A DNA stretch of 64,000 nucleotides, from contig NZ_JANLGY010000009.1 in NCBI RefSeq assembly GCF_024653915.1, positions 1-64,000 of the forward strand. The letters run 5' to 3'. The notes beneath the pieces were generated by a model. That model ran no database searches. It saw only the letters and a program-made list of their open reading frames with translations, and was not told the origin of the DNA. Below are positions 52,616 to 61,755 of this stretch, one piece after another (the stretch's first letter is position 1; each line of letters starts with the position of its first letter). Position numbers and translations under genes: made by a program. Origin of the DNA: Sulfuricaulis sp. (GTDB taxonomy: Bacteria > Pseudomonadota > Gammaproteobacteria > Acidiferrobacterales > Sulfurifustaceae).

Positions 52616-53332
52616 ATGTTACGATTATTTTTACTTTGTCTTACCAGCCTCGCCGTATCTTTACCCGTCATTGCCGGCGAGCCGGAAGTGAGTCAGATCA
52701 AAGCAGAACTTGTCCGTGCCTTCCCCGAGCTCAGCCCGGCGATCGTCAAGCCCTCTCCCGTACCCGGGATGTACGAGGTTGAAATTGATTCCAAGATTTT
52801 CTACGCCACGAGCGACGGCAAGCATCTCTTCATGGGCGATGTAATGGATTTGCGTTCGAAGAGTAACCTGACTGAGATCCGGCGCGCAGCGATTCGCACG
52901 CGCCTGCTCAATGAGGTAGGTGAAGAAAACATGATCGTAATCGGCCCGGACAAGCCCAAGCGCACGCTTACGGTATTTACCGACGTGGACTGCAGTTACT
53001 GCGCCAAGTTTCATCTTGAGGTGCCTGAGCTCAACAAGCAGGGCGTAAAGGTGCGTTACCTGTTTTATCCGCGCACCGGCATCGGTTCGGAGAGTTATAA
53101 GCGCGCGGTGGCGGTGTGGTGCGCGGACGATCGCGTGAAGGCTATCGGCATCGCCAAGGCCGGCGGCAAGCTGAACATGAAAACCTGCCCCAATCCGGTG
53201 GAAAGCCATTTCCAGCTAGGCCAGCGACTGGACGTCAATGGAACGCCCTCAATTTTCGTTGATAATGGTAAAGTGTTGCCGGGCTATATCCCGGCGCCAC
53301 GGCTGCTCGGCATGCTTGGTCTCAAGAGCTGA
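52616..53332 (+). CDS. dsbC: Thiol:disulfide interchange protein, DsbC type
   Basis: A 238-aa periplasmic isomerase. The signal peptide covers about residues 1-20 (LFLLCLTSLAVSLPVIAG). The DsbC N-terminal dimerisation domain follows (IKAELVRAFPELSPAIVKPS, GMYEVEIDSKIFYATSDGKH). The thioredoxin-fold catalytic domain has DVDCSYCAKFH with active site CSYC (126-129) and cis-Pro loop NGTPSIFVDNGKVLPGY. It should correct wrong disulfides together with DsbD. It lies between ppsA and the GGDEF gene. Confidence 0.93.
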   Translation: MLRLFLLCLTSLAVSLPVIAGEPEVSQIKAELVRAFPELSPAIVKPSPVPGMYEVEIDSKIFYATSDGKHLFMGDVMDLRSKSNLTEIRRAAIRTRLLNEVGEENMIVIGPDKPKRTLTVFTDVDCSYCAKFHLEVPELNKQGVKVRYLFYPRTGIGSESYKRAVAVWCADDRVKAIGIAKAGGKLNMKTCPNPVESHFQLGQRLDVNGTPSIFVDNGKVLPGYIPAPRLLGMLGLKS

Positions 53333-53371
53333 TTGCCGCGCCATCGGGACAGCGATTTGCGAGACCGAGGC

Positions 53372-54457
53372 ATGGAACAGGGAACCACGACTCAGCAGGA
53401 TCGGGAATGGGTGAGGCTTCGCAACCAGTTGCGCGATAATGAGCGCATCTGGTCCGGTTTTCGCCAGATAGAAGTACGCATGATTGGCTCACCATCGCTT
53501 CCCGATCTCATCCATATCGTCACCGCAGGCATTCCCGAGACGTTTCCCGGCATTGATTGTGTCACGGTGGCCTGTGTCGATCCTGAATACGAAATGACCC
53601 GTCTCATCGAAGACGGTGCCGAGCCGGGTTCCGGGGCGCGCCGCTTTATCGCCCTGCCGCGCGAGACACTGGATGGGCTGTTCACGCGCCCGTGGCGTCC
53701 CCGTCTGGGTCCGGTGGATGAGCGCCTCCATTCACTGCTTTTTTCCGGACATTCCTGCGCCTCGGGCTCAGTGGCGCTGGCGCCGCTGGTTCGACGCGGC
53801 GAACTGATTGGAAGCCTCAATCAAGGTAGCCGCCATGCGAGCCATTTCGCGCATGGCATTGCCACGGATCTGCTGGAGCATCTGGCGGCGGTCGCTGCCA
53901 TGTGCATCGATAACTCCATCAATCACGAAAGGCTCAAGCTCGACGGACTCACGGACCCCCTGACGGGAATTTCCAATCGCCGGTTTTTCGGACGCCGGCT
54001 GGCCGAAGAAGTGGAGCGCTGGGCGCGGCAATCCGGTCCGCTGGTGTGCATGCTGGTGGATGTGGATTTCTTCAAGCAGGTAAACGACCAGTACGGTCAT
54101 CAGGTCGGAGACAGGGTGCTGCGCCAGATAGCGAGCCTGCTCGGCCAGGATTTGCGTGGCAGTGACGTGCTGGCGCGTTATGGCGGCGAAGAATTTGTGC
54201 TGCTCCTGCCGGGCACCACCCCTGCGCAGGGTGCCGCGATTGCCGAACGCCTGCGTTCCAGTGTTGAACACAGCGCCTTTATTATTCCGGAAGGGGTTGA
54301 TCTGGATGTCACGGTGAGTGTCGGTTTGGCCTGTCTCCATCCTGGCGTGGATTCCTACGGGCCCGACCCCGCCGCCTGGCTGTTCGAGCAGGTGGACGCC
54401 GCGCTTTACCAGGCCAAGGAAACGGGACGCAACCGCGTGGTCCAGGCCCAGTCATAG
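53372..54457 (+). CDS. DUF484-GGDEF diguanylate cyclase
   Basis: About 361 aa from ATG 53372 (GAGG just upstream); a TTG at 53333 is the longer alternative. The N-terminal DUF484/GAF-like sensor (about 15-185) contains LRDNERIWSGFRQIEVRMIG and LAPLVRRGELIGSLNQGSRH. The GGDEF domain contains DPLTGISNRRFFGRRLAEEV, VDVDFFKQVNDQYGHQVGD and the active signature GGEEF (271-275). The inhibitory I-site RGSD (262-265) sits five residues before it, so product feedback is expected. The enzyme would make c-di-GMP, a general activator of EPS production. DUF484 fused to GGDEF is less common than stand-alone DUF484. Confidence 0.92.
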   Translation: MEQGTTTQQDREWVRLRNQLRDNERIWSGFRQIEVRMIGSPSLPDLIHIVTAGIPETFPGIDCVTVACVDPEYEMTRLIEDGAEPGSGARRFIALPRETLDGLFTRPWRPRLGPVDERLHSLLFSGHSCASGSVALAPLVRRGELIGSLNQGSRHASHFAHGIATDLLEHLAAVAAMCIDNSINHERLKLDGLTDPLTGISNRRFFGRRLAEEVERWARQSGPLVCMLVDVDFFKQVNDQYGHQVGDRVLRQIASLLGQDLRGSDVLARYGGEEFVLLLPGTTPAQGAAIAERLRSSVEHSAFIIPEGVDLDVTVSVGLACLHPGVDSYGPDPAAWLFEQVDAALYQAKETGRNRVVQAQS

Positions 54458-54468
54458 AAAACCTAGAA

Positions 54469-54542
54469 CCACGGGGAGCACGGGGAACAGCAAAAATTAA
54501 AGAGTAGATACTCTCTATTTGTTTCCCCCGTGTTCCCCGTGG
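54469..54542. terminator. Long inverted repeat between convergent genes (bidirectional terminator)
   Basis: CCACGGGGAGCACGGGGAAC at 54469-54488 pairs, with a few mismatches, with GTTCCCCCGTGTTCCCCGTGG (54521-54542 region). AGAGTA/TACTCT (54501-54514) forms the inner stem. T-runs are modest on either side. It fills most of the gap between the GGDEF gene and the AddA gene, which converge here. Confidence 0.65.
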
Positions 54543-54555
54543 CCAGAAAAAATTC

Positions 54556-57500
54556 TTAGAACGATAATTCCACCATGCCGCCGCAGGCAGTAAAGAGCAG
54601 TAACAGTCTCAATTTTTTGCCCGGCCAGAGTCGTCGCGCCCCTTCGCCGTATTGACGCATCTGTTCCCTGAAGTTCTCCGCCAGTTGCGCGATGTTTTCC
54701 TTCGTGGCGCGTGCATGCGTTTTATAATCGATAACCACGATTTCTTCATCGCGCAAGATGAGCCGGTCGATGACGCCATCGACGTCGCGTTCGCCATCAT
54801 GATAAAGAATCGGTATTTCATTGCGTGCTTCCTGATAGCGCGTGGGATCAAAGAAATCGTGGAATTCCGCGCGATCGACCACGGCGCAGGCTTCCTGCCA
54901 CCACTGGTTGAAATCCTTTTCTTCCAGCCACTCACTAAATTCCTGCCATATTCTTTTTTCGATTGTTGTGTGCGCCTCACCGTTGGTCAGTCGTTCCAAC
55001 ATGCGATGAATCACATCGCCGCGACGTTTCGCTTGCGTGCGGGTTTCAGAAAATCCAGCGGTTTCGTCCGGTTGATGGTCATCCGTCGTGGCCGAACGGC
55101 TGGGATTGAGTATTCCGGTCTCCGGCATTGCGGAAAGAGGTATCGTCAGGAGCGGATCAATGACGAATCCGGCGTCGGGGGTTGGTATCTCGGGTGGTAA
55201 CGAAGATGGTGGCTCACCGTATTCCAGCCAGGCACACGTGTTGAATACAGTTTTTCCCTCGTCCAGGGAAACCTGACTGAGATTGAGCCCCACGTGTGCC
55301 GCTTCACCGGAATCCCCGGCTTGGCGAAGGCGTTTTTCGATAAAACCGTACCAGCCGCGATCGCCCTGTCCGGGCTCGCAGCCTGAGATATAGAGCATCT
55401 GCCTGGCACGTGTCAGCGCGACATACAGCAGATTGGCCTCCTCGCGACGGATCGACCATTGTTGTTCATTCTGGAGTGAAAGGCTGACGTCATCATTATT
55501 CTTCTTGGTACCGGCAAGGTGAAAATAGCGAGGACGCGGATCGTTCACCGGCCAATCAATCAGCGAACGCATTCCGCGATCGCGGTTTCGGGAGCCTCGC
55601 GCCGCGTCGGCGAGGAATACCACGGGCGCCTCCAGCCCCTTGGCAGCGTGGATAGTCATCACGCGCACCCGGGGCTGGCGGTTCCAGGCCGGATCGGCGG
55701 GAGATTTATCGTCGTCTTCTGAATGTCTTTCGAGATAGGTCAGAAAATGCGCCAGGCTTGGGTAGCGCCCGCTATCAACTTCCAGCGCCAGCTCAAGAAA
55801 ACGATTGAGATTGGCCTCCACGCGTGGCCGCTGATGCGGGATCGCGGCGGCGAGGTAGCGGGCCACCACGTTGCCCTCACAGTAGATACGGTCGAGCAGA
55901 TCGTGTACCGGGAGATGGCCAACATAAGCTCTCCAGTGCGGCAATAAACGTTGCGCGCGGGACAAGGCGCTGTCTGGTGTCAGGCCGGGGGCCAATCGGG
56001 CCAGACGTTCACGCCAGGATCCGGGCGGATGTTGGGCAAGGAGTATTAAGTTGTCTTCCGTGGCGGCGAAAATGGGTGAGCGCAGGGCTGAGGCTAGCGC
56101 GAGATCGTTATAGGGTTCGATCAGGTTGCGCAGCAGGTGCATGAGGTCGCGCACCTCCAGCGACTGCATAAAGGCCCCCCGACCTGATCCTATATAAGGT
56201 ATGCCGGCACGCCGCAGGGACTCTTCGTAAAACCGGGCATGAGTACGATCGCGCAGCAGGATCATGATGTCGTCCCCGGTTATGGGGCGCATCCTGTTCT
56301 TGTCGGCGACAGGATTTCCCAGAAGCTGCCGGATTTTCCCGGCGATCAAGTCGCCTTCCTCGCGATGCCGCGTGTCTTCATCCGTCTGGCGTGGTTGTTC
56401 CAGCGGGTTTCTCCATGCCTGATCCGTATTTTCCCGTGGCAGGTCCAGCCGCCGGATGAGCGGCAGCAACTCGGCCCGGCCCCATAATTGCTGATGGTGC
56501 GTGTCGTGTTTCTCGAAGTCCTGCAACGGATAATCACCGTCTGTTTCGATTTCAGTGTCGCCGGGGCGATGAAAGACAAGATTGACGAACCGGATAATGG
56601 CAGGCGAAGAGCGCCAGGACAGATGCTGCGTCAGCGTTTGTGCTTGTGCATGTTGTTGCAGCCAATGGCGGGCTGTATGAAACAGGCGCGGATCGGCGCG
56701 GCGAAAACGGTAAACCGACTGTTTTTCATCACCGACGAGAAAGACGCTACGACGACGCTCCGGGTCTCCGGCCACCATCTCTTGCAGCAGCGGCAGCAGC
56801 AGGCGCCACTGGGTCGGGTTGGTGTCCTGGAATTCATCCACCAGCAGATGGTCGATACGCTGATCCAGTTTGAATTGCACCCATTCGGCATGGCGGCTAC
56901 GGTTCAGCAGTTGGTAGGTATTCCATTCCAGGTCGGCGAAGTCGAGCAGGCCACGCCCCCTCTTGAGTCGCTGATATTCTTCGAGCAGCGCCACACCGCA
57001 CACATACCAGGCCTGGGAGATGCGGCATGTCTTCTGACGTTTGAACTCCGCAATGGCCGCCATCAACTGTGCAGCGATCCCCTGATGCAGGTTGACCAGA
57101 TCATTGGCATGCTTGGCGCCAAGTTTCTTTTCCAGCACCTGAGAGCGCTTCACCTGGCGCGGCTCATCCTTATCGGTCAGCAGCACGGTACGAATCCGAT
57201 TGAAGGTTTGCTGTGAAGGCGTCCCGTCCGACAGCGCGCGTGTCAGGTCCGCGACATGTTCCTGGTTCGTCGCCGTAGGATGACCGCCCAAAAGTTCTGC
57301 ATAACGTGCGATTTGTTGACGCATTTCGGGATTTTGGACAAAGGCGATGAGCGGATCGGCGTCGTCGGTAGTGCCGAGCAATTGCCGAAGTTGTGTCACG
57401 GCAAAACCCTCAGGGTCTTCTTCATTTTCGGTATAGGCCCACCAGTCGCTGCGGTGTGCCAGAAAATCATTCAGCGCCGTACTTGTGCCGGCCACGCCAG

Positions 57501-58029
57501 CGCATTCTTTCAGCAGTGTATCCAGCGCCCCGGATAACACGCCTCCTTTTTCTCGGAACGCATATTGGTCTAGCGCAAGCCAGGCGGCTTGCTCCAGTTC
57601 AGCCGTTGTCTCGATAAGCTCAAATCCCGGCGGTACGTCCGCCTCGAGAGGGAAACGTCGCAGTATTTCCTGACAGAAGGCATGAAACGTAGTTGTGCGT
57701 AGGACGTGTATCGCGCCCAGATGTTTTTCATAAAGCCCGCGCGCGATGTTGCGGCTTGTCTGATCGGTTCTGGCGCCGATTTCGGTGAGCTGTTTGACGA
57801 GCGTTCCCTCGTCGCTCGCGGCAAGGGCGAACAGACGTTCGGTGACGCGTTCATGTATTTCGCCGGCGGCCTTGCGCGTAAAGGTGATGGCCAGGATGGC
57901 GCCGGGCTCGCTGCCTTCGAGCAGCAGGCGAATGATGCGGCTGGTCAGCAGCCAGGTCTTGCCGGTGCCGGCGGCGGCATGGACCACGACGTTGTTTTCC
58001 GGGGCGGTGGCGAGTGCAGCATCAATCAT
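54556..58029 (-). CDS. addA: Double-strand break repair helicase-nuclease, AddA type
   Basis: A 1157-aa UvrD/RecB-family protein. The first helicase motif AAAGTGKTWLLTSRI (about 18-32) is Walker A. DHLLVDEFQDTNPTQWRLLL is motif II, VFLVGDEKQSVYRFRRADP is motif III, VRVMTIHAAKGLEAPVVFL is motif V and LLYVALTRARQMLYI is motif VI. The C-terminal PD-(D/E)XK nuclease has DGVIDRLILRDEEIVVIDYK. All parts are present at normal length. It would unwind and resect double-strand breaks for RecA together with the AddB-like partner encoded upstream on the same strand. Confidence 0.92.
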   Translation of the reverse strand: MIDAALATAPENNVVVHAAAGTGKTWLLTSRIIRLLLEGSEPGAILAITFTRKAAGEIHERVTERLFALAASDEGTLVKQLTEIGARTDQTSRNIARGLYEKHLGAIHVLRTTTFHAFCQEILRRFPLEADVPPGFELIETTAELEQAAWLALDQYAFREKGGVLSGALDTLLKECAGVAGTSTALNDFLAHRSDWWAYTENEEDPEGFAVTQLRQLLGTTDDADPLIAFVQNPEMRQQIARYAELLGGHPTATNQEHVADLTRALSDGTPSQQTFNRIRTVLLTDKDEPRQVKRSQVLEKKLGAKHANDLVNLHQGIAAQLMAAIAEFKRQKTCRISQAWYVCGVALLEEYQRLKRGRGLLDFADLEWNTYQLLNRSRHAEWVQFKLDQRIDHLLVDEFQDTNPTQWRLLLPLLQEMVAGDPERRRSVFLVGDEKQSVYRFRRADPRLFHTARHWLQQHAQAQTLTQHLSWRSSPAIIRFVNLVFHRPGDTEIETDGDYPLQDFEKHDTHHQQLWGRAELLPLIRRLDLPRENTDQAWRNPLEQPRQTDEDTRHREEGDLIAGKIRQLLGNPVADKNRMRPITGDDIMILLRDRTHARFYEESLRRAGIPYIGSGRGAFMQSLEVRDLMHLLRNLIEPYNDLALASALRSPIFAATEDNLILLAQHPPGSWRERLARLAPGLTPDSALSRAQRLLPHWRAYVGHLPVHDLLDRIYCEGNVVARYLAAAIPHQRPRVEANLNRFLELALEVDSGRYPSLAHFLTYLERHSEDDDKSPADPAWNRQPRVRVMTIHAAKGLEAPVVFLADAARGSRNRDRGMRSLIDWPVNDPRPRYFHLAGTKKNNDDVSLSLQNEQQWSIRREEANLLYVALTRARQMLYISGCEPGQGDRGWYGFIEKRLRQAGDSGEAAHVGLNLSQVSLDEGKTVFNTCAWLEYGEPPSSLPPEIPTPDAGFVIDPLLTIPLSAMPETGILNPSRSATTDDHQPDETAGFSETRTQAKRRGDVIHRMLERLTNGEAHTTIEKRIWQEFSEWLEEKDFNQWWQEACAVVDRAEFHDFFDPTRYQEARNEIPILYHDGERDVDGVIDRLILRDEEIVVIDYKTHARATKENIAQLAENFREQMRQYGEGARRLWPGKKLRLLLLFTACGGMVELSF

Positions 58030-58153
58030 GGTTGCGGACCCGGATGGGCGGTCGATAACCGGCGTATAACTTCATGTATTTCCATGGAAATATAAAGGTT
58101 TGCCGAAGGTCCGATTGGCTTGCAACTTGGGCTCCCCGGCCTATATTTATAAG

Positions 58154-58297
58154 AGGAAGGGAAGCCAAATAGGGACATATCGTAGCTGACGACATCGGAA
58201 GTAAGCAGGGAAGTCTCAAGGGATGCAAGGATGCATTCTGGAAGCAAGTGATCAGTAGAAATACCGGAGGCGGCCATGAACGGCCGCCTCTTTTTTT
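58154..58297 (+). ncRNA. Candidate CsrA/RsmA-titrating small RNA (GGA-rich)
   Basis: From 58154 to 58268 the plus strand has nine GGA triplets (starting at 58155, 58160, 58173, 58197, 58209, 58221, 58229, 58240, 58266). One lies in the loop of a hairpin GGATGCA-AGGA-TGCATTC (58221-58238), the textbook CsrA-binding shape. A 9-bp GAGGCGGCC/GGCCGCCTC stem with seven T (58267-58297) ends it. TTGCAA (58120-58125) and TATATT (58142-58147) could be the promoter. No ORF explains a plus-strand terminator here. Density of GGA, loop placement and the terminator resemble RsmY/RsmZ/CsrB RNAs. Confidence 0.6.
58267..58297 (+). terminator. Strong intrinsic terminator on the plus strand
   Basis: The 9-bp perfect stem GAGGCGGCC (58267-58275)/GGCCGCCTC (58282-58290), loop ATGAAC and TTTTTTT follow a GGA-rich segment. 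The reverse strand lacks a T-run after the stem, so it acts only rightward. It lies 12 bp beyond the end of the opposing AddB-like gene. Confidence 0.85.
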
Positions 58298-58308
58298 ATC
58301 TCGATCAC

Positions 58309-61224
58309 TTACGATGCGGATGATTCTGGTTCGGCCCACATTTCGCGGCGACACAGCCCCTCCATTTCACAAATCCGGCAAGTTTCCATGTCACCCCACG
58401 CGGGCAATGGTGTTTCAGCATCAAGGCGGCGTTTGAGCAGCATCAATCGTTCACGCACTGCCGCGCGCAACAGGGCCAGTGACTGGCCATCGAGAGTTGC
58501 CTTTTCATTTACGTTCTCGCCGTCCAGCGCAAGAAATGTCGCCTGTGTAACATTTTCCTTTTCCAGCAACAGGGCATAGAACGGAAGCTGGATATTTTCA
58601 CCTCGGAGCACCTCATCACGTGAGGGCACGGAACCGGTTTTGTAATCGATGATGCCATACCCGTCCTTGCCATGGTCGAGGCGATCAATGCGCCCGGTAA
58701 GGGTGATTTGTGTTTCACCTTCGAGAAACTTTTGTTCTCTCTTGATTTCCGATGCCTCAGCCTGCCACTGCGCTGCACGTTTCATTTCCCATTCCACATA
58801 GGCCGGAATGCATTTCTCCCAGCGGTAGAGCCAGCCTCGTGCCAAGAAGCGCCGGCGCAGATCCTTGGCGAATACCTGTTGCGAAATCTGGTGCAGCAGG
58901 GCCTCCGCGTCGGGTCGGGTGGCGTCATCGAGCTTGGCTCGCCACGGACCGGCAAGACCGGGCATGCCGGTATGGAAGGCTTGCAAGATGCGATGCACAT
59001 GGATCCCGTAATCCACTTTTTCGATTTCCTCGCGCACTTCGTCTTCCGGCGCCAGACCCAGACCGCGGGCCGCAAAGAACTGGTAGGGGCAATTGACCAA
59101 ACGCTGGTAGTCCGTGGCAGTAAATGCCGCTGGCAACATGGATGGCGGCAGGCGCGCGGCCGGTGGTGCCACGGGCGTCGGCAGCGGCGCATCGCGCACG
59201 ACAATGATGGTATCGGGTTGTAGCACGAGCCATTCCAGTTCGGGATCGCGCAGTGAAGTGTTGTAGGATATTTCGTGAAAGGCGCGCAGGCGTTCCACCC
59301 AGGGGCTCGGGACCAGGCGTTCGCCTTCGTGTTCACGGCGCAGGCTAACTACTACGCGCGGCGCGGCTTCGAGCAGACGGCGGAAATCCTGAAGCAGCGC
59401 GGCGTAGCGCCGTGCCAGCGACGGCAAGCCCAGTTCGGTGCGCGCGCTGTCATTAAAATACGGGGGCGCGCCGATTTGCCCTGGCAGGTGTTCGCGCACC
59501 GCCCCGGCGACAATGAGCGCATCGAAGCGGTAGAGCCGCGATTCCGCGAAGCTCATCAGTTCCACGCCGCGCCCTTGCATCGGCGGATGAAAACGGCGCT
59601 GTTCCATGCCGCGCCGCAGCCACTGGTGAAAATCGGCCCACGACAGGCGCAGGCTGCTGTGCCGGGCGGCTGAGCGCATTTCATCGAGCACGTTCAACAG
59701 TTCACGGCCGGCGTCGTCTTTTTCAAACCCCGCCGACAAACCCAGGTTTTCAAGGCTTTTGAGCAGTGCATCCAGGAATTCCAGCAAGGCTCGCGGCCGT
59801 GCCGTTGTCAGGGGAATCAGGGGAGACGCTGCGTCTTCCAGCCGGTCCATCAACTGTGTCAGCGCTGTGCCAGCCGCGGCGTGTTCTTCGCGCCAATCAG
59901 TCTTGGCGCGTTCAAGGCCGTGACGGTAATGCTCGACCCCGGAAGTGATGTTGTATGAGCGAATGACGGTTTGCTCGAACAGGGAGACGAGGCGGTCAAA
60001 TTCCGGTTGCCTGACGCCAAGTTGCAGAAAGGGCGATTTCAGCAAATCAAGCAGAGGGGCGTGGGAGAAATTCTGCTCCATGCATTCGAGCCAGCGCGCC
60101 AACGCGGTCGCGGCGCTGGTGGTCGAGAGTGTCCAGCCACCGGCATCTACCAGCCCGATGTGGGCACGTTCCAGTAGCGCGCGCACACGGCGCGCCAACT
60201 TGCGGTCGTTGGTGACGATGCCGATATCACGCAGACCCTGTGTGAGCCAGCGTCGTACCTGAAGATCGATGGCGCGTGCCTCGGATTCGGCGTCCGCCGC
60301 CTCATGCAGAATCAGACGTGCTTGCGCGGGACTGGTCGGCGAAGCCGCCGCCTGCTGCTGGGCGCGCTGCCGCAAGTTGCCATCCTCTGAGGCAAAAACA
60401 CGATCGAGAAAATCTGCATACGCGTCGCGTGCGGGGATGGCCTGTAATTTTTCCTGCAATGCGCTCAGAAGATACGTCGTCGGATTTTCCGGATCCTTGT
60501 TGCCGGGACCATGAATCAACAATGTCAGGCTCTGACGGGCAAGCAGTGTTTTGATCCAGTTTATTTCCGCGCGCGAGAAATCCACGAAACCGGCCAGATA
60601 GACCCGGGTATCACCCGTTAGTTGACCGGCGCTTCGTTCCAGACCGTCCGTGAATTGCAGCGTTTGGTCCTGAAGATCATTTCTCTTGAGACGCTCGCGC
60701 CATGCGCCCCACAACACGTGCACCAGCTGTGCCTCGTCGCTGAACGGTGAAACATCGCCCGTCCCGGCATTGTGGCCCGGTGCAATTTGCCGAATCAGAT
60801 CGGCGGGGTTTTCTGGCAGTTGGCATTCCTGAAGCGCCAGATCGTCGAATAATGCCAACAGGCTGTCAGCCAGCGGCCAGTCGCCGTAGGCCCGGCGCCA
60901 ATGGGGATAATCGTGCAGCACATCGAGCAGCAGGATTTCACGCGCCGTTGTGCTCAGCCGACGCATGTTGCTGTCGGCAAAGCGTGTTGCCCAGGATGCC
61001 AGCGTGCCGGTGAAGGGCGGGAGCAGGGCGGTGAAATTTTTCAGCGCCGCCTGTTCCCGGAGTATCCGGCGAAAACGCGGCACGGCGCTGCTATGGGGGA
61101 GCAATACAGCTTGTTGGCTTAAGTCCGGAAGACGGTCTTTATGCCGTTCCAGCAACAGCATGGCGAGATGACATAGCGGATCGTCTCCGTAGGGGACCAG
61201 TATGACCGGTGCGTCAGCGCTCAA
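58309..61224 (-). CDS. AddB-like nuclease/helicase-fold DNA repair protein
   Basis: A 971-aa protein of the 'probable DNA repair protein' group (TIGR03623) paired with AddA-like helicases. The N-terminal inactive-helicase half contains [20 protein letters not shown] and [20 protein letters not shown]. The C-terminal PD-(D/E)XK nuclease contains [20 protein letters not shown], then KTG. Four Cys suited to an AddB-type iron-sulfur staple are visible: one in VNCPYQFF and three in [10 protein letters not shown] near the end. It overlaps the FdxA gene by 11 bp. It should scan DNA and cut the strand opposite to AddA. Confidence 0.88.
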   Translation of the reverse strand: MSADAPVILVPYGDDPLCHLAMLLLERHKDRLPDLSQQAVLLPHSSAVPRFRRILREQAALKNFTALLPPFTGTLASWATRFADSNMRRLSTTAREILLLDVLHDYPHWRRAYGDWPLADSLLALFDDLALQECQLPENPADLIRQIAPGHNAGTGDVSPFSDEAQLVHVLWGAWRERLKRNDLQDQTLQFTDGLERSAGQLTGDTRVYLAGFVDFSRAEINWIKTLLARQSLTLLIHGPGNKDPENPTTYLLSALQEKLQAIPARDAYADFLDRVFASEDGNLRQRAQQQAAASPTSPAQARLILHEAADAESEARAIDLQVRRWLTQGLRDIGIVTNDRKLARRVRALLERAHIGLVDAGGWTLSTTSAATALARWLECMEQNFSHAPLLDLLKSPFLQLGVRQPEFDRLVSLFEQTVIRSYNITSGVEHYRHGLERAKTDWREEHAAAGTALTQLMDRLEDAASPLIPLTTARPRALLEFLDALLKSLENLGLSAGFEKDDAGRELLNVLDEMRSAARHSSLRLSWADFHQWLRRGMEQRRFHPPMQGRGVELMSFAESRLYRFDALIVAGAVREHLPGQIGAPPYFNDSARTELGLPSLARRYAALLQDFRRLLEAAPRVVVSLRREHEGERLVPSPWVERLRAFHEISYNTSLRDPELEWLVLQPDTIIVVRDAPLPTPVAPPAARLPPSMLPAAFTATDYQRLVNCPYQFFAARGLGLAPEDEVREEIEKVDYGIHVHRILQAFHTGMPGLAGPWRAKLDDATRPDAEALLHQISQQVFAKDLRRRFLARGWLYRWEKCIPAYVEWEMKRAAQWQAEASEIKREQKFLEGETQITLTGRIDRLDHGKDGYGIIDYKTGSVPSRDEVLRGENIQLPFYALLLEKENVTQATFLALDGENVNEKATLDGQSLALLRAAVRERLMLLKRRLDAETPLPAWGDMETCRICEMEGLCRREMWAEPESSAS

Positions 61225-61537
61225 GGTACTTGAGTTTGTTGGGCTTATCTTCCCACTCGGCCGCGTCCGGCGGTCCGGGTTTTTTCTCGGTCAACACTGG
61301 CCATTTTTTAGTCAGTTCGGCGTTGATGGCAGTGAATTGCTTCTGGTCTTCCGGCAAGTCATCTTCCGCAAAAATGGCGTTTACCGGGCATTCGGGTACA
61401 CACAGGGTGCAATCGATGCATTCTTCGGGGTCAATGACCAGGAAGTTAGGGCCTTCATGGAAACAATCCACGGGGCAGACTTCCACGCAATCCGTGTATT
61501 TACAGCGGATGCAGCTTTCCGTGACCACGTACGTCAT
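61214..61537 (-). CDS. fdxA: Ferredoxin FdxA (3Fe-4S/4Fe-4S)
   Basis: A 107-aa seven-iron ferredoxin. The first cluster region is [20 protein letters not shown] and the second [16 protein letters not shown]. The C-terminal extension, with [19 protein letters not shown], is typical of FdxA and absent from two-4Fe ferredoxins. It is the first gene of the leftward operon that continues into the AddB-like gene (11-bp overlap). An electron-transfer protein next to an iron-sulfur nuclease may be coincidence or may help cluster maintenance. Confidence 0.95.
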   Translation of the reverse strand: MTYVVTESCIRCKYTDCVEVCPVDCFHEGPNFLVIDPEECIDCTLCVPECPVNAIFAEDDLPEDQKQFTAINAELTKKWPVLTEKKPGPPDAAEWEDKPNKLKYLER

Positions 61538-61755
61538 TGATGCTCTCCAGAAATTTTAAAGCGGGCCGAATAATACACGCGTGCGCCAATGCGTGGAATA
61601 ACTGAAGACCCTGTTTATATTCGCTATAAATCGGCGATAAACATGGGATTTTTCCATTATGCAGCAAGATGTCCCGGCACTACACGCACGGCATGTGCTA
61701 TATAATCACTTGATAGTATTCGGAAATACTTTGAGACCACAGACAGGAAGTCACG
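61538..61755 (+). promoter_or_regulatory. Divergent promoter region of fdxA and the 578-aa gene
   Basis: On the plus strand a perfect TATAAT (61701-61706) is the best -10, with a poor -35. Just downstream a 6-bp inverted repeat AGTATT/AATACT (61715-61730) could be an operator or leader hairpin. AGGAAG lies before the GTG start at 61756. No equally good promoter was seen for fdxA. Confidence 0.5.
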
